Assembly: GCA_024687845.1 (NCBI GenBank)
Contig: JAILEL010000084.1
Span: 1-11,850 of the forward strand
DNA length: 11,850 nt
Direction: 5' to 3'
Source: Eubacterium sp.
Lineage (GTDB): Bacteria; Bacillota_A; Clostridia; Lachnospirales; Lachnospiraceae
A model generated the notes under the pieces. That model did not search any database and was not told the DNA's origin. It was given only the letters and a program-made list of their open reading frames with translations. Shown here piece by piece: positions 6,655-11,850 of this stretch; positions within the stretch are counted from its first letter, which is position 1, and each line of letters opens with the position of its first letter. A program made the translations under genes and the position numbers.

Positions 6655-8802
6655 TTAAAGATTTCCTCCATCAGGATCTTGATATTTTTTAAGAACCTCT
6701 TTTACCTCATCTAAGGAATCCATAAAGACTTCAACACATTTAGGATCGAACTGTGTTCCTGCTCCTTCCTGAATTATGGCAATGGCTTTTTCAAATGGAA
6801 ATGCAGGCTTATATACACGTGGAGATGCAAGGGCATCAAACACATCCGCTACCGCCATAATACGGGCAGATAATGGTATTACTTCTCCATGAAGTCCCTC
6901 AGGATATCCTTTCCCATCCCATCTTTCATGATGATATCCTGCCATATTTCTTGCTTCTCTAAGGTAGCTTTCACCCTTTACAGTGCTTATTGCCTTTTCT
7001 ATTATTTTCTTTCCTGCAGTGGTATGGGTCTTCATGATTTCATATTCTTCAGGGGTAAGCTTTCCAGGTTTATTTAAAACGCTATCTGGTATATTTACCT
7101 TTCCAACATCATGAAGTGGGGCTGACATCTCAACATCAGCCATATATTTTGGAGTCAGCTTTTCAGCATAATAGCCCTTCTTCTTAAGCCCATTAAGAAT
7201 AATCCTTACATAAGCTGCTGTTTTCTGAATATGAGCTCCTGTATCCGAGTCCCTGCTTTCAACCATATCTGCCATTGTTATGATAATACCATTCTGCATC
7301 TTTGCTGTAGATTCAGTATAGTATCTTATCTCTCTCATCTGCTCAGCTGTACTGGCTGCCATCTTACATAGAGAAATATACATTTTCTCTATTTCATCAT
7401 CAGTACGTATATCAAGTTTTCTGAGCTTTCTGACCTGGGCATCTAATTTTTCCTGATCATCCTTTACCTCAACGAAACCATCAATCATTGATGCTATACT
7501 GTTTATTGGATATACAGTAAACATATCGGTAAACCATATTGCCCCTGACATCATAAGTATAATAAAGCCAGCCAGTATAATTATCATTTTGAATAAAAAT
7601 ATCCTGTTATAATCAGCCATAAGATCCATGGATATATCTGCAATTGTATAGCAGACACATTGACCTTCATCATTATATACAGGATTGAAAACCCTTATAT
7701 TCCAATAAAAAAGGTTACCTTCTTCTAATGGTGTAATCTCCTTACCCGCTTTTAAATCTGCCAGAATGCTTTCATATTCTTCTATATTAAATACTTTTTT
7801 TGAAGGGGAATGTAATTCTTCTCCCTCTCCTACTATTTCAAATATATAGTAGCATCCATCATCCTTTGTGAATTTAAGGACATAGAGGTTATCTATATAG
7901 GTGGAAGTATCTTTTACCTTATAAAGCAAATCCCTGGTTTCTTCATAGCCCTCTACACTACCGTTAGTCGCAATATATTCATCCACCATATCTGCATCAA
8001 TTAATTCAGCAGAGAGTTTCGTAACATTTTCCAAAGCCGATATTCGTTCACTTTTCACATGATTTGAGAATAGAGATGTACCAACTACTATGATTACCAT
8101 AAGTAAGAAAGAAATGATACTGATAAGGAGTATTATCCTTGTACGTACAGAATGATTAACATCCTTACTCCACTTATATAAGTCCTTTTTTTCTTCTCTG
8201 GATAATGACCTCTGCTTCCATCTGCTGTTTAGTAAATTATTTTTTATTGAGCCTGGAAGGAACCACAAAATTAGAAGAGCTATAAGAACAGAAATACCCT
8301 TATCGATAATATTTATAATAATATTTATAAACAGGTATATAAGAAAAGGTGATATACCAGATGATTCCCTGATTCCATTTACTACAGCAGCTATACCTTC
8401 ATTCTGGGGACCACCATATAACTGCCACTGAATAAATGCGCTAAGACTGCCACTTATAATTGCCAGAGATAATACAAGGAAAATCAAACGAAAAACCTTA
8501 TTTTTATTGCTTCTATTTACTATCCACGAAGTACAAAGAGCAATAATAGCATTTATGACTGTAAAATATAAAGCATGGGGATTAAATAAGGAACATAATA
8601 CATTAGACATGACCGCAGTTAATATACCCGGGAAGACTCCACCCAGGACAGTAACCACAATAGTTCCAATTGTATCGAAATAGAATGGAAGGCCTGTCTT
8701 ATACATAAGAAAAGCCATCAAAACATTAAAGAGCATTCCGAAAATAGTAAAGATGTTTCGTCTCAGATTGTTAGAACTGATACTCTCGAAGTATTTTTTC
8801 AA
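6655..8802 (-). CDS. Multi-pass membrane sensor with Cache-like domain, HAMP and HD-GYP
   Basis: The 715-aa product is a likely cyclic di-GMP phosphodiesterase controlled by an external signal. The N-terminal part (about 15-182) is a bundle of five or six TM helices containing the stretches LPFYFDTIG and GGVFPGILTAV, reminiscent of S-component-type membrane modules. After a cytoplasmic basic stretch, a TM helix (222-243) leads into an extracytoplasmic region (about 244-400) that reads like a Cache/PAS-like domain (FNPVYNDEGQCVCYTIADIS near its end). A TM helix (403-424) then enters a HAMP-like linker (425-480). The HD-GYP domain (about 505-705) has all signature residues: H524, H564-D565 in PLHDVGK, H593, and HHERWDGKGYP at 624-634. 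The start is a TTG: it is preceded by GGAGGA at 8816-8811 with 8 nt spacing, while the next Met (residue 23) lies inside the first TM region. It is the first gene of the cluster and ends 2 nt before the propeller protein's ATG. The ligand is unknown. Confidence 0.9.
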   Translation of the reverse strand: MKKYFESISSNNLRRNIFTIFGMLFNVLMAFLMYKTGLPFYFDTIGTIVVTVLGGVFPGILTAVMSNVLCSLFNPHALYFTVINAIIALCTSWIVNRSNKNKVFRLIFLVLSLAIISGSLSAFIQWQLYGGPQNEGIAAVVNGIRESSGISPFLIYLFINIIINIIDKGISVLIALLILWFLPGSIKNNLLNSRWKQRSLSREEKKDLYKWSKDVNHSVRTRIILLISIISFLLMVIIVVGTSLFSNHVKSERISALENVTKLSAELIDADMVDEYIATNGSVEGYEETRDLLYKVKDTSTYIDNLYVLKFTKDDGCYYIFEIVGEGEELHSPSKKVFNIEEYESILADLKAGKEITPLEEGNLFYWNIRVFNPVYNDEGQCVCYTIADISMDLMADYNRIFLFKMIIILAGFIILMMSGAIWFTDMFTVYPINSIASMIDGFVEVKDDQEKLDAQVRKLRKLDIRTDDEIEKMYISLCKMAASTAEQMREIRYYTESTAKMQNGIIITMADMVESRDSDTGAHIQKTAAYVRIILNGLKKKGYYAEKLTPKYMADVEMSAPLHDVGKVNIPDSVLNKPGKLTPEEYEIMKTHTTAGKKIIEKAISTVKGESYLREARNMAGYHHERWDGKGYPEGLHGEVIPLSARIMAVADVFDALASPRVYKPAFPFEKAIAIIQEGAGTQFDPKCVEVFMDSLDEVKEVLKKYQDPDGGNL
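6665..6669 (-). promoter_or_regulatory. Ribosome binding site of the 1238-aa gene, inside the upstream coding region
   Basis: GGAGG on the minus strand lies within the last codons of the 715-aa gene, 12 nt before the ATG at 6652. Because the upstream stop (6657-6655) falls between this site and the start, ribosomes finishing the first gene could re-initiate on the second. This supports co-translation of the two sensors. Confidence 0.65.
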
Positions 8803-8810
8803 ATTGCTTT

Positions 8811-8816
8811 TCCTCC
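8811..8816 (-). promoter_or_regulatory. Ribosome binding site selecting a TTG start
   Basis: GGAGGA on the minus strand, 8 nt before TTG at 8802-8800. It is the only strong Shine-Dalgarno sequence near the beginning of the 715-aa frame and therefore decides the TTG start. Confidence 0.75.
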
Positions 8817-8848
8817 GTTTACATATAATTAGACGCTGAAAGGATCTA

Positions 8849-8913
8849 CTATATTAAAACTTCTATATTAAAACTTCTATATTAAAAACTTCTATATTAA
8901 AACTTCTATATTT
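8849..8913. repeat. Array of 14-bp tandem repeats upstream of the signalling cluster
   Basis: The plus-strand unit CTATATTAAAACTT occurs at 8849-8862, 8863-8876, 8877-8891 (one extra A) and 8892-8905, with a partial copy (CTATATT) at 8906-8912. On the minus strand the unit reads AAGTTTTAATATAG. The copies are nearly identical and about 1.3-1.5 helical turns apart. The array ends 32 bp before the ribosome binding site of the first signalling gene, so it lies in the promoter or 5' leader. It has stops in all frames on the minus strand. A regulator-binding array or slippage-prone phase-variable spacer is possible. Confidence 0.85.
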
Positions 8914-8928
8914 CTTTGAAATTTCGAA

Positions 8929-8957
8929 CATATATACATTATATAATAAAATGACAA
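8929..8957 (-). promoter_or_regulatory. Possible promoter of the signalling cluster
   Basis: On the minus strand TTGTCA (8957-8952, five of six matching TTGACA) is followed after 17 nt by TATATG (8934-8929, four of six matching TATAAT). Transcription would then start near 8922 and the 14-bp repeat array would be in the 5' leader. Several other TATAAT-like hexamers occur nearby because the region is very AT-rich, so the choice is uncertain. Confidence 0.35.
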
Positions 8958-8986
8958 ATTATACGAAAATTTTTTTCTAAATCCCC

Positions 8987-9325
8987 CTAAAGCTTCGCTT
9001 TATACTGAGCTCTATTAACTGTCGGAACTCTTTTATGTGTTGTCGGATCTTCTACATACTCAATACCATACCTACATAAAACTAGAGACCAGTAAGCTTC
9101 TGCATCTGAGGAATCCTCATTTAGTATTTGCTCATATATTGTCATAGCTTTGTCATAATCATTATTTCTACGAAAATGATTTGCTCTATCATATAGATTT
9201 TCACGCTTATCGGTGTTTAACTTAGGTAATGTCTGCGTCGTTCCACAATAAGCACATTCACATACTGTCATTCCTTCAGCTATCTGTAGTTCACCACCAC
9301 ACATTTTACATTTAAATACAGCCAT
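8987..9325 (-). CDS. Zinc-ribbon/TPR protein, apparently truncated
   Basis: The 112-aa frame begins with a zinc ribbon: CKMC at residues 6-9 and CAYC at 24-27, four cysteines in CxxC pairs. It continues with a TPR-like helical region (about 42-75, NNDYDKAMTIYEQIL) and the strand-rich stretch AYWSLVLCRYGIEYVEDP. From memory, this N-terminus matches much longer Firmicutes proteins in which zinc ribbon and TPR precede further domains, in some members a TIR-like domain beginning near a 'FDIFICYKET' motif. Here the frame stops soon after RVPTVNRAQY, and none of the three minus-strand frames downstream continues the family, so the C-terminal part appears deleted. The start is supported by GAGGAG at 9339-9334, 8 nt before ATG. 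It lies 18 bp after the stop of the membrane gene at 9344, suggesting an old two-gene operon. Without the missing domains its function is unclear. Confidence 0.7.
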   Translation of the reverse strand: MAVFKCKMCGGELQIAEGMTVCECAYCGTTQTLPKLNTDKRENLYDRANHFRRNNDYDKAMTIYEQILNEDSSDAEAYWSLVLCRYGIEYVEDPTTHKRVPTVNRAQYKAKL

Positions 9326-9343
9326 GCTTTTATCTCCTCTCGG

Positions 9344-9892
9344 TTATTTAGAAGCCTTACAAATCGCATTTCTTTCTTTTAGCAGGTCACTTATTTCAGA
9401 AATCAATGGTAAGCAAACAGCACTATCGTTTATAGCATTCTTAAGCTCCGTGACTTTAGAATTAATCAACATCTCAATTTCTTTTACAGCATCATTCGAA
9501 ACCGGATCACTAAACTTAAACTCCTCAGCAAGCTTTTCAATTGCCTTATTTATTTCTGAATCAGCACTTCTATTTCGTAAAGAATCTATATTCACTCTAA
9601 ATGTCTCAACTGTTTTTGTTTTATATGCGTCTTGTATTTCCTGCTTCTCAATAATGTCTTTTGCATTATCTACAGCAACAACACCAATAAGAGTAAATGC
9701 CAATAGTACCACGCTTATGACTATAGGTATCCAATTTGAAACTTTGTAGTATCTACAAATAAAACTAATTGTAAAAGATACGATAATCTGAATTATAGTA
9801 TAAGCATACCCTAATCTGAACACGGGAAAACCATAAAGTTTTGACTTTATCCCATCGTTATTAAATGCATAACACGCTAAACCACAACCCAC
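9344..9892 (-). pseudogene. Membrane protein gene missing its 5' end
   Basis: The frame encodes about 182 residues counted from a GTG at 9892. Two clear TM helices lie near residues 28-47 and 54-74, and a third hydrophobic stretch (YILTPIIVGCGLACYAF) begins upstream of the GTG. A mainly helical, charged C-terminal region (about 78-182) ends with LLKERNAICKASK. No Shine-Dalgarno sequence precedes the GTG. The frame stays open upstream to about 9946 while running into IS30-derived DNA read in the opposite direction. The natural N-terminus is therefore probably lost, with the junction near 9900-9920. It sits 18 bp upstream of the zinc-ribbon gene on the same strand and was likely its partner. 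I do not recognise a function. Confidence 0.6.
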
Positions 9893-9914
9893 AATAATTG
9901 GTGTTAGTATATAA

Positions 9915-10730
9915 GTATGGACACAAAAAGTTGAACAATCTCTAAATCACATTTGCACAACTCACGCTGATGAAATAAAAGTTTCTGAAAAAACACTATA
10001 TAATTACATCGATGCAAGTGTTTTCAAAGTTCGTAACATTGATCTTCCTAAAAAAGTAGTTTATAGAAAAAGGAAGCAACCTAAAGTTCTTACTAAAATG
10101 GAGTACAAGTATCGTCAAGGACGTACTTATGAAGATTTTAAATCATTTATGCAGGAACATCCTGACTATCCTGTAGTTGAAATGGATACAGTAAAAGGAA
10201 AACGTTATGGAGGTGGCAAAGTATTACTGACTATGATTATGACAAATGCTGACTTTATGCCTATTTTCCTTATCCCTAGATGTAATCAAGTATCTGTGCT
10301 AGACGTATTTGATAACCTTACTGAACTGTTAGGCTTAGCCACATTCAGAAAACTTTTCCCCGTAATCCTTACTGATAATGGTGTTGAATTTAAAGATCCT
10401 GAAAGACTTGAATATACAAGTAATGGCTGCCCTAGAACAAGAATTTTTTATTGTGATCCACAAGCCTCATGGCAGAAACCACACGTTGAAAAGAATCATA
10501 CTTTAATTCGCAGGATAATCCCTAAACACACAGACTTAAATCTATATACAACTGAACAAATACATCTGATAACACGTCATATAAATAGCTATTATCGTGA
10601 AGAATACGGAAACAAAACTCCTTTTGAATTAATGACTTCTAAAGAACAGAAAAAACTGTTGTCAGCATTAGAACTTACTCCGATTCCACCCGATGAAGTT
10701 CTATTGACACCTTCGCTAACCAAGAAATAA
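9915..10730 (+). pseudogene. IS30-family transposase remnant, N-terminally truncated
   Basis: The plus-strand frame is open from 9915, just after a TAA at 9912-9914, to the TAA at 10728-10730, about 271 codons. Recognisable IS30-family text starts well before the first ATG (10098), with SEKTLYNYIDA near 9990-10020 and VRNIDLPKKV after it, so 10098 is not the real start. The catalytic DDE residues are present: Asp in EMDTVKG (10185-10187), Asp in LTDNG (10374-10376) and Glu in VEKNH (10488-10490). The N-terminal helix-turn-helix region, normally 100 or more residues in this family, is missing, and no left inverted repeat is visible. The element is probably dead. It points away from the truncated membrane gene and shares its broken end, indicating a deletion that took both 5' ends. 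Confidence 0.8.
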
Positions 10731-10774
10731 ATATCCAACCTAAGTCCAGTCAGATAGTTTTAATATGTCAGCTG

Positions 10775-10822
10775 AGACGGGGTTGCAGTTATAATTTCAA
10801 ACTTTTTCAATGCCGTCTTTTT
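10775..10822 (+). terminator. Weak terminator-like hairpin after the transposase
   Basis: AGACGG (10775-10780) can pair with CCGTCT (10813-10818), followed by a T-run to 10822. The loop is about 32 nt, long for an intrinsic terminator, so this is tentative. It could also be part of the IS end. Confidence 0.3.
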
Positions 10823-11026
10823 GTTGTGTCTGGAATAATGCTAATAACAACAGTTTTTCTATAACTATTGTACTCTAAAACACTTATTCCTGGCAAATAT
10901 AAGGTTTATAATCATAAATTTCACCAAAGCATTGCGTTTACTTTTTCATTCAACGATCAAAAAAGAGAAGAACATGCCAGAATATGTCACTATCAAATAT
11001 TTCCTGAAAAACTTCAATAAACAAAA

Positions 11027-11048
11027 AAACACCCATAATTGGATGTTT
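11027..11048 (-). terminator. Terminator-like hairpin, better formed on the minus strand
   Basis: AAACACCCA (11027-11035) and TGGATGTTT (11040-11048) form a 9-bp stem around a 4-nt loop. On the plus-strand RNA there is a C-A mismatch; on the minus-strand RNA the same position is a U-G wobble, so the stem is continuous there, and the minus strand runs into seven Ts (11029-11023). It therefore fits termination of a minus-strand transcript, but no gene on that strand ends nearby. Confidence 0.5.
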
Positions 11049-11085
11049 TAAACAAATATCTTATGTAAACTATTTTCACTTCTTT

Positions 11086-11116
11086 TTTGTTACACTTAAA
11101 AGTAACAAATTAAAAT
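11086..11116 (+). promoter_or_regulatory. Dyad symmetry overlapping a possible promoter
   Basis: TTTGTTAC (11086-11093) and GTAACAAA (11102-11109) form a perfect 8-bp inverted repeat around ACTTAAAA. A plus-strand promoter would fit with TTGTTA (11087-11092, four of six) and TAAAAT (11111-11116, five of six) at 18 nt, placing the dyad over the -35 and spacer, an operator-like position. No T-run follows the dyad on either strand, so it is not a terminator. Another TTTGTTACTT half-site occurs at 11281-11290. Confidence 0.35.
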
Positions 11117-11122
11117 CCTTGC

Positions 11123-11269
11123 AGAAATTTCGTTTCAATTGGATAAGTAATTGGCTCAGTAGACATAATATCGGACCTTGCATGTGGTTTTTAAAACTAC
11201 GTCCATACCCTTCAAACCCGCATAAACTCTAGACAGTAAAAGAGCGTGTCGGGGTAGACACGCTCTTTT
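11123..11269 (+). ncRNA. Possible small RNA between dyad promoter and terminator
   Basis: If the promoter at 11087-11116 is real, transcription from about 11123 would end at the strong hairpin 11238-11269, giving about 147 nt. No ribosome binding site with a convincing frame is present in between; a short frame from an ATG near 11183 encodes about 16 residues without a Shine-Dalgarno sequence. The RNA would contain one copy of the direct repeat at 11135. No known RNA family is recognised. It could instead be the tail of a lost gene. Confidence 0.22.
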
Positions 11270-11442
11270 GGAGAAGGTATTTTGTTACTTATGGGGGGAG
11301 TTTTCATTCGAGCTTTTCTTGGTCGGTATAGAGCTGTAAGGTGCACAAAATCTAGCTTTCCTGCATTTTATCACAACTGTCATAATCGGTAAAAAGCGGT
11401 CTTTACTCAATCAATTTTGATAAGTAATTTGATAAGTAGACC
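11135..11442. repeat. Pair of 31-32 bp imperfect direct repeats
   Basis: Copy A (11135-11165) and copy B (11411-11442) share TCAATT, then one or two bases, GATAAGTAATT, five variable bases, and AGTAGAC. They lie 276 bp apart in the same orientation. Copy B also contains TTGATAAGTA-like text twice in tandem. They flank the strong terminator hairpin. They could be recombination sites, ends of a small decayed element, or binding sites for one regulator. Confidence 0.6.
11238..11269. terminator. Strong intrinsic terminator, possibly bidirectional
   Basis: AAAAGAGCGTGTC (11238-11250) and GACACGCTCTTTT (11257-11269) form a perfect 13-bp stem with a 6-nt GGGGTA loop. A4 on one side and T4 on the other make it usable in both directions. 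On the minus strand it is the first strong terminator after the Crp/Fnr gene (stop at 11556), 287 nt downstream. Confidence 0.8.
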
Positions 11443-11453
11443 ACCTTTATTTT

Positions 11454-11519
11454 TCATAATCTCGCAAAATAAAAACAGCTATTATTTTGCAACACCCTTA
11501 GAGTAGCAAAATATTATGA
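11454..11519. repeat. Overlapping inverted repeats downstream of the Crp/Fnr gene
   Basis: GCAAAATAA (11464-11472) and TTATTTTGC (11482-11490) form a 9-bp stem. A third arm, GCAAAATA (11506-11513), can pair with 11483-11490 instead, making two mutually exclusive hairpins. TCATAAT (11454-11460) and ATTATGA (11513-11519) bracket the set. No T-run follows, so these are not ordinary terminators. They lie in the 3' untranslated region of the Crp/Fnr gene. Confidence 0.5.
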
Positions 11520-11555
11520 CAATACATATATAAAATTTATCATTAATATTCCTGT

Positions 11556-11850
11556 TTAATCTTCCTTCATCGCACCTCTAATTCTACTGAGAGATTCTGG
11601 GGCGATACCAAGGTATGTTGCTATATGTCTCTGCGGTACTCTTTCGCTTAAATCAGGATATAGTTTCTTAAAATGTATGTATCTTTCAGTTGCATTTTCA
11701 ATAAGGAAACCGTTCTCCCTATATATCTTATACCTCAGTGCACTTTCCAAAAGATAAATCCATACATCTTTGAATGAGTCATTTTCCTTGATTATCTTTT
11801 TTATAGCTACGGTCTCACAAATCATGACGGTTGTTTCTTCAAGCGTTTCC
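11556..11850 (-). CDS. Crp/Fnr-family transcription regulator, C-terminal part (runs off right edge)
   Basis: The frame is open from the right edge to the stop at 11558-11556, giving about 98 codons. The Met codon at 11825 is internal, since ETLEETTV precedes it in frame and reads like the end of the cyclic-nucleotide-binding-fold beta-roll. The product has the long dimerisation helix (about KENDSFKDVWIYLLESALRY) and a C-terminal helix-turn-helix, PQRHIATYLGIAPESLSRIR, close to the family's PxxxIAxYLGIxPExLSRIR pattern. It ends shortly after this helix (GAMKED), as usual for the family. The ligand-binding half and promoter are outside the window, so ligand and targets are unknown. No direct link to the signalling cluster can be shown: decayed DNA and a strong terminator lie between them. 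Confidence 0.85.
   Translation of the reverse strand, partial: ETLEETTVMICETVAIKKIIKENDSFKDVWIYLLESALRYKIYRENGFLIENATERYIHFKKLYPDLSERVPQRHIATYLGIAPESLSRIRGAMKED

Larger units (their letters stand above)
10731..11555. other. 825-bp stretch without a protein gene
   Basis: No convincing coding frame was found on either strand. The left part (about 10731-10830) is probably the 3' flank of the IS30 element, though no matching left end exists to define its border. The remainder holds two terminator-like hairpins, a dyad symmetry, a pair of long imperfect direct repeats and overlapping inverted repeats, listed separately. The short frames present lack start signals and recognisable domains. Confidence 0.6.

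Noticed and set aside
8803..8986. Cyclic di-GMP riboswitch ahead of the HD-GYP cluster
   Set aside because: A GEMM-type core such as GGGCAAACC was looked for on the minus strand here and in 2757-2935; only AT-rich repeats were found.
9324..9749. Plus-strand open frame of 141 codons opposite the membrane gene remnant
   Set aside because: It is antisense to a frame with clear TM helices and charged helical text, and its own product is a Ser/Leu/Phe-rich shadow with no recognisable domain. Similar antisense frames at 3597-3998, 4358-4729 and elsewhere over the propeller gene were rejected for the same reason.
10098..10730. Complete 210-aa IS30 transposase starting at the ATG 10098
   Set aside because: Family-typical sequence continues upstream of this ATG to about 9930 in the same frame, so the ATG is internal and the gene is 5'-truncated.
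11183..11233. Short plus-strand peptide gene (about 16 codons)
   Set aside because: No Shine-Dalgarno sequence precedes it and the product has no recognisable feature.
11140..11235. tRNA gene next to the direct repeats, as an integration site
   Set aside because: No T-loop GTTCNANNC motif in proper context, no acceptor-stem pairing and no anticodon arm could be laid out on either strand.

Overview
The window looks like chromosomal DNA from a low-GC, Gram-positive anaerobe, probably a Lachnospiraceae relative such as Butyrivibrio. This is inferred from the AT-rich sequence, AGGAGG-type ribosome binding sites, and the types of sensor, zinc-ribbon and IS30 proteins; no rRNA or other marker is present to confirm it. 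All intact genes lie on the minus strand.

Region 1 (1-350): the first 52 codons of an aldo/keto reductase run off the left edge, preceded by a good sigma-A-type promoter (ATGACA-N17-TATAAT).

Region 2 (351-8986): a three-gene membrane signalling cluster read right to left. The first gene encodes a multi-pass sensor with a Cache-like extracytoplasmic domain, HAMP and an intact HD-GYP domain (715 aa, TTG start). Two bases later comes a 1238-aa protein with the architecture of a hybrid two-component system: 14 beta-propeller blade motifs, a Y_Y_Y-like domain, one TM helix, HisKA, HATPase_c and a receiver. Its phosphoacceptor His is Gln and its receiver Asp is Asn, while the ATP-binding boxes are kept. 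After a 179-bp gap carrying ~38-bp tandem repeats comes an 801-aa protein with about seven TM helices, an intact HD-GYP domain and a duplicated C-terminal beta-rich module. HD-GYP domains typically degrade cyclic di-GMP, so the cluster probably links extracellular sensing to c-di-GMP turnover. The propeller protein may act as an ATP-binding scaffold rather than a phosphorelay kinase. A 14-bp tandem repeat array sits just upstream of the first gene.

Region 3 (8987-10730): a decay zone with a short zinc-ribbon/TPR gene that looks like the N-terminal part of a longer protein, a membrane protein gene that has lost its 5' end, and an IS30-family transposase that has lost its N-terminus. The last two meet head to head at about 9900-9920, so one deletion probably removed both starts.

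Region 4 (10731-11555): about 825 bp without a protein gene. It holds a perfect 13-bp terminator hairpin, a second terminator-like hairpin with U7 on the minus strand, a dyad overlapping a possible promoter, a pair of 31-32 bp direct repeats, and overlapping inverted repeats. A short non-coding RNA of about 147 nt is possible.

Region 5 (11556-11850): the C-terminal end of a Crp/Fnr-family regulator on the minus strand, running off the right edge.
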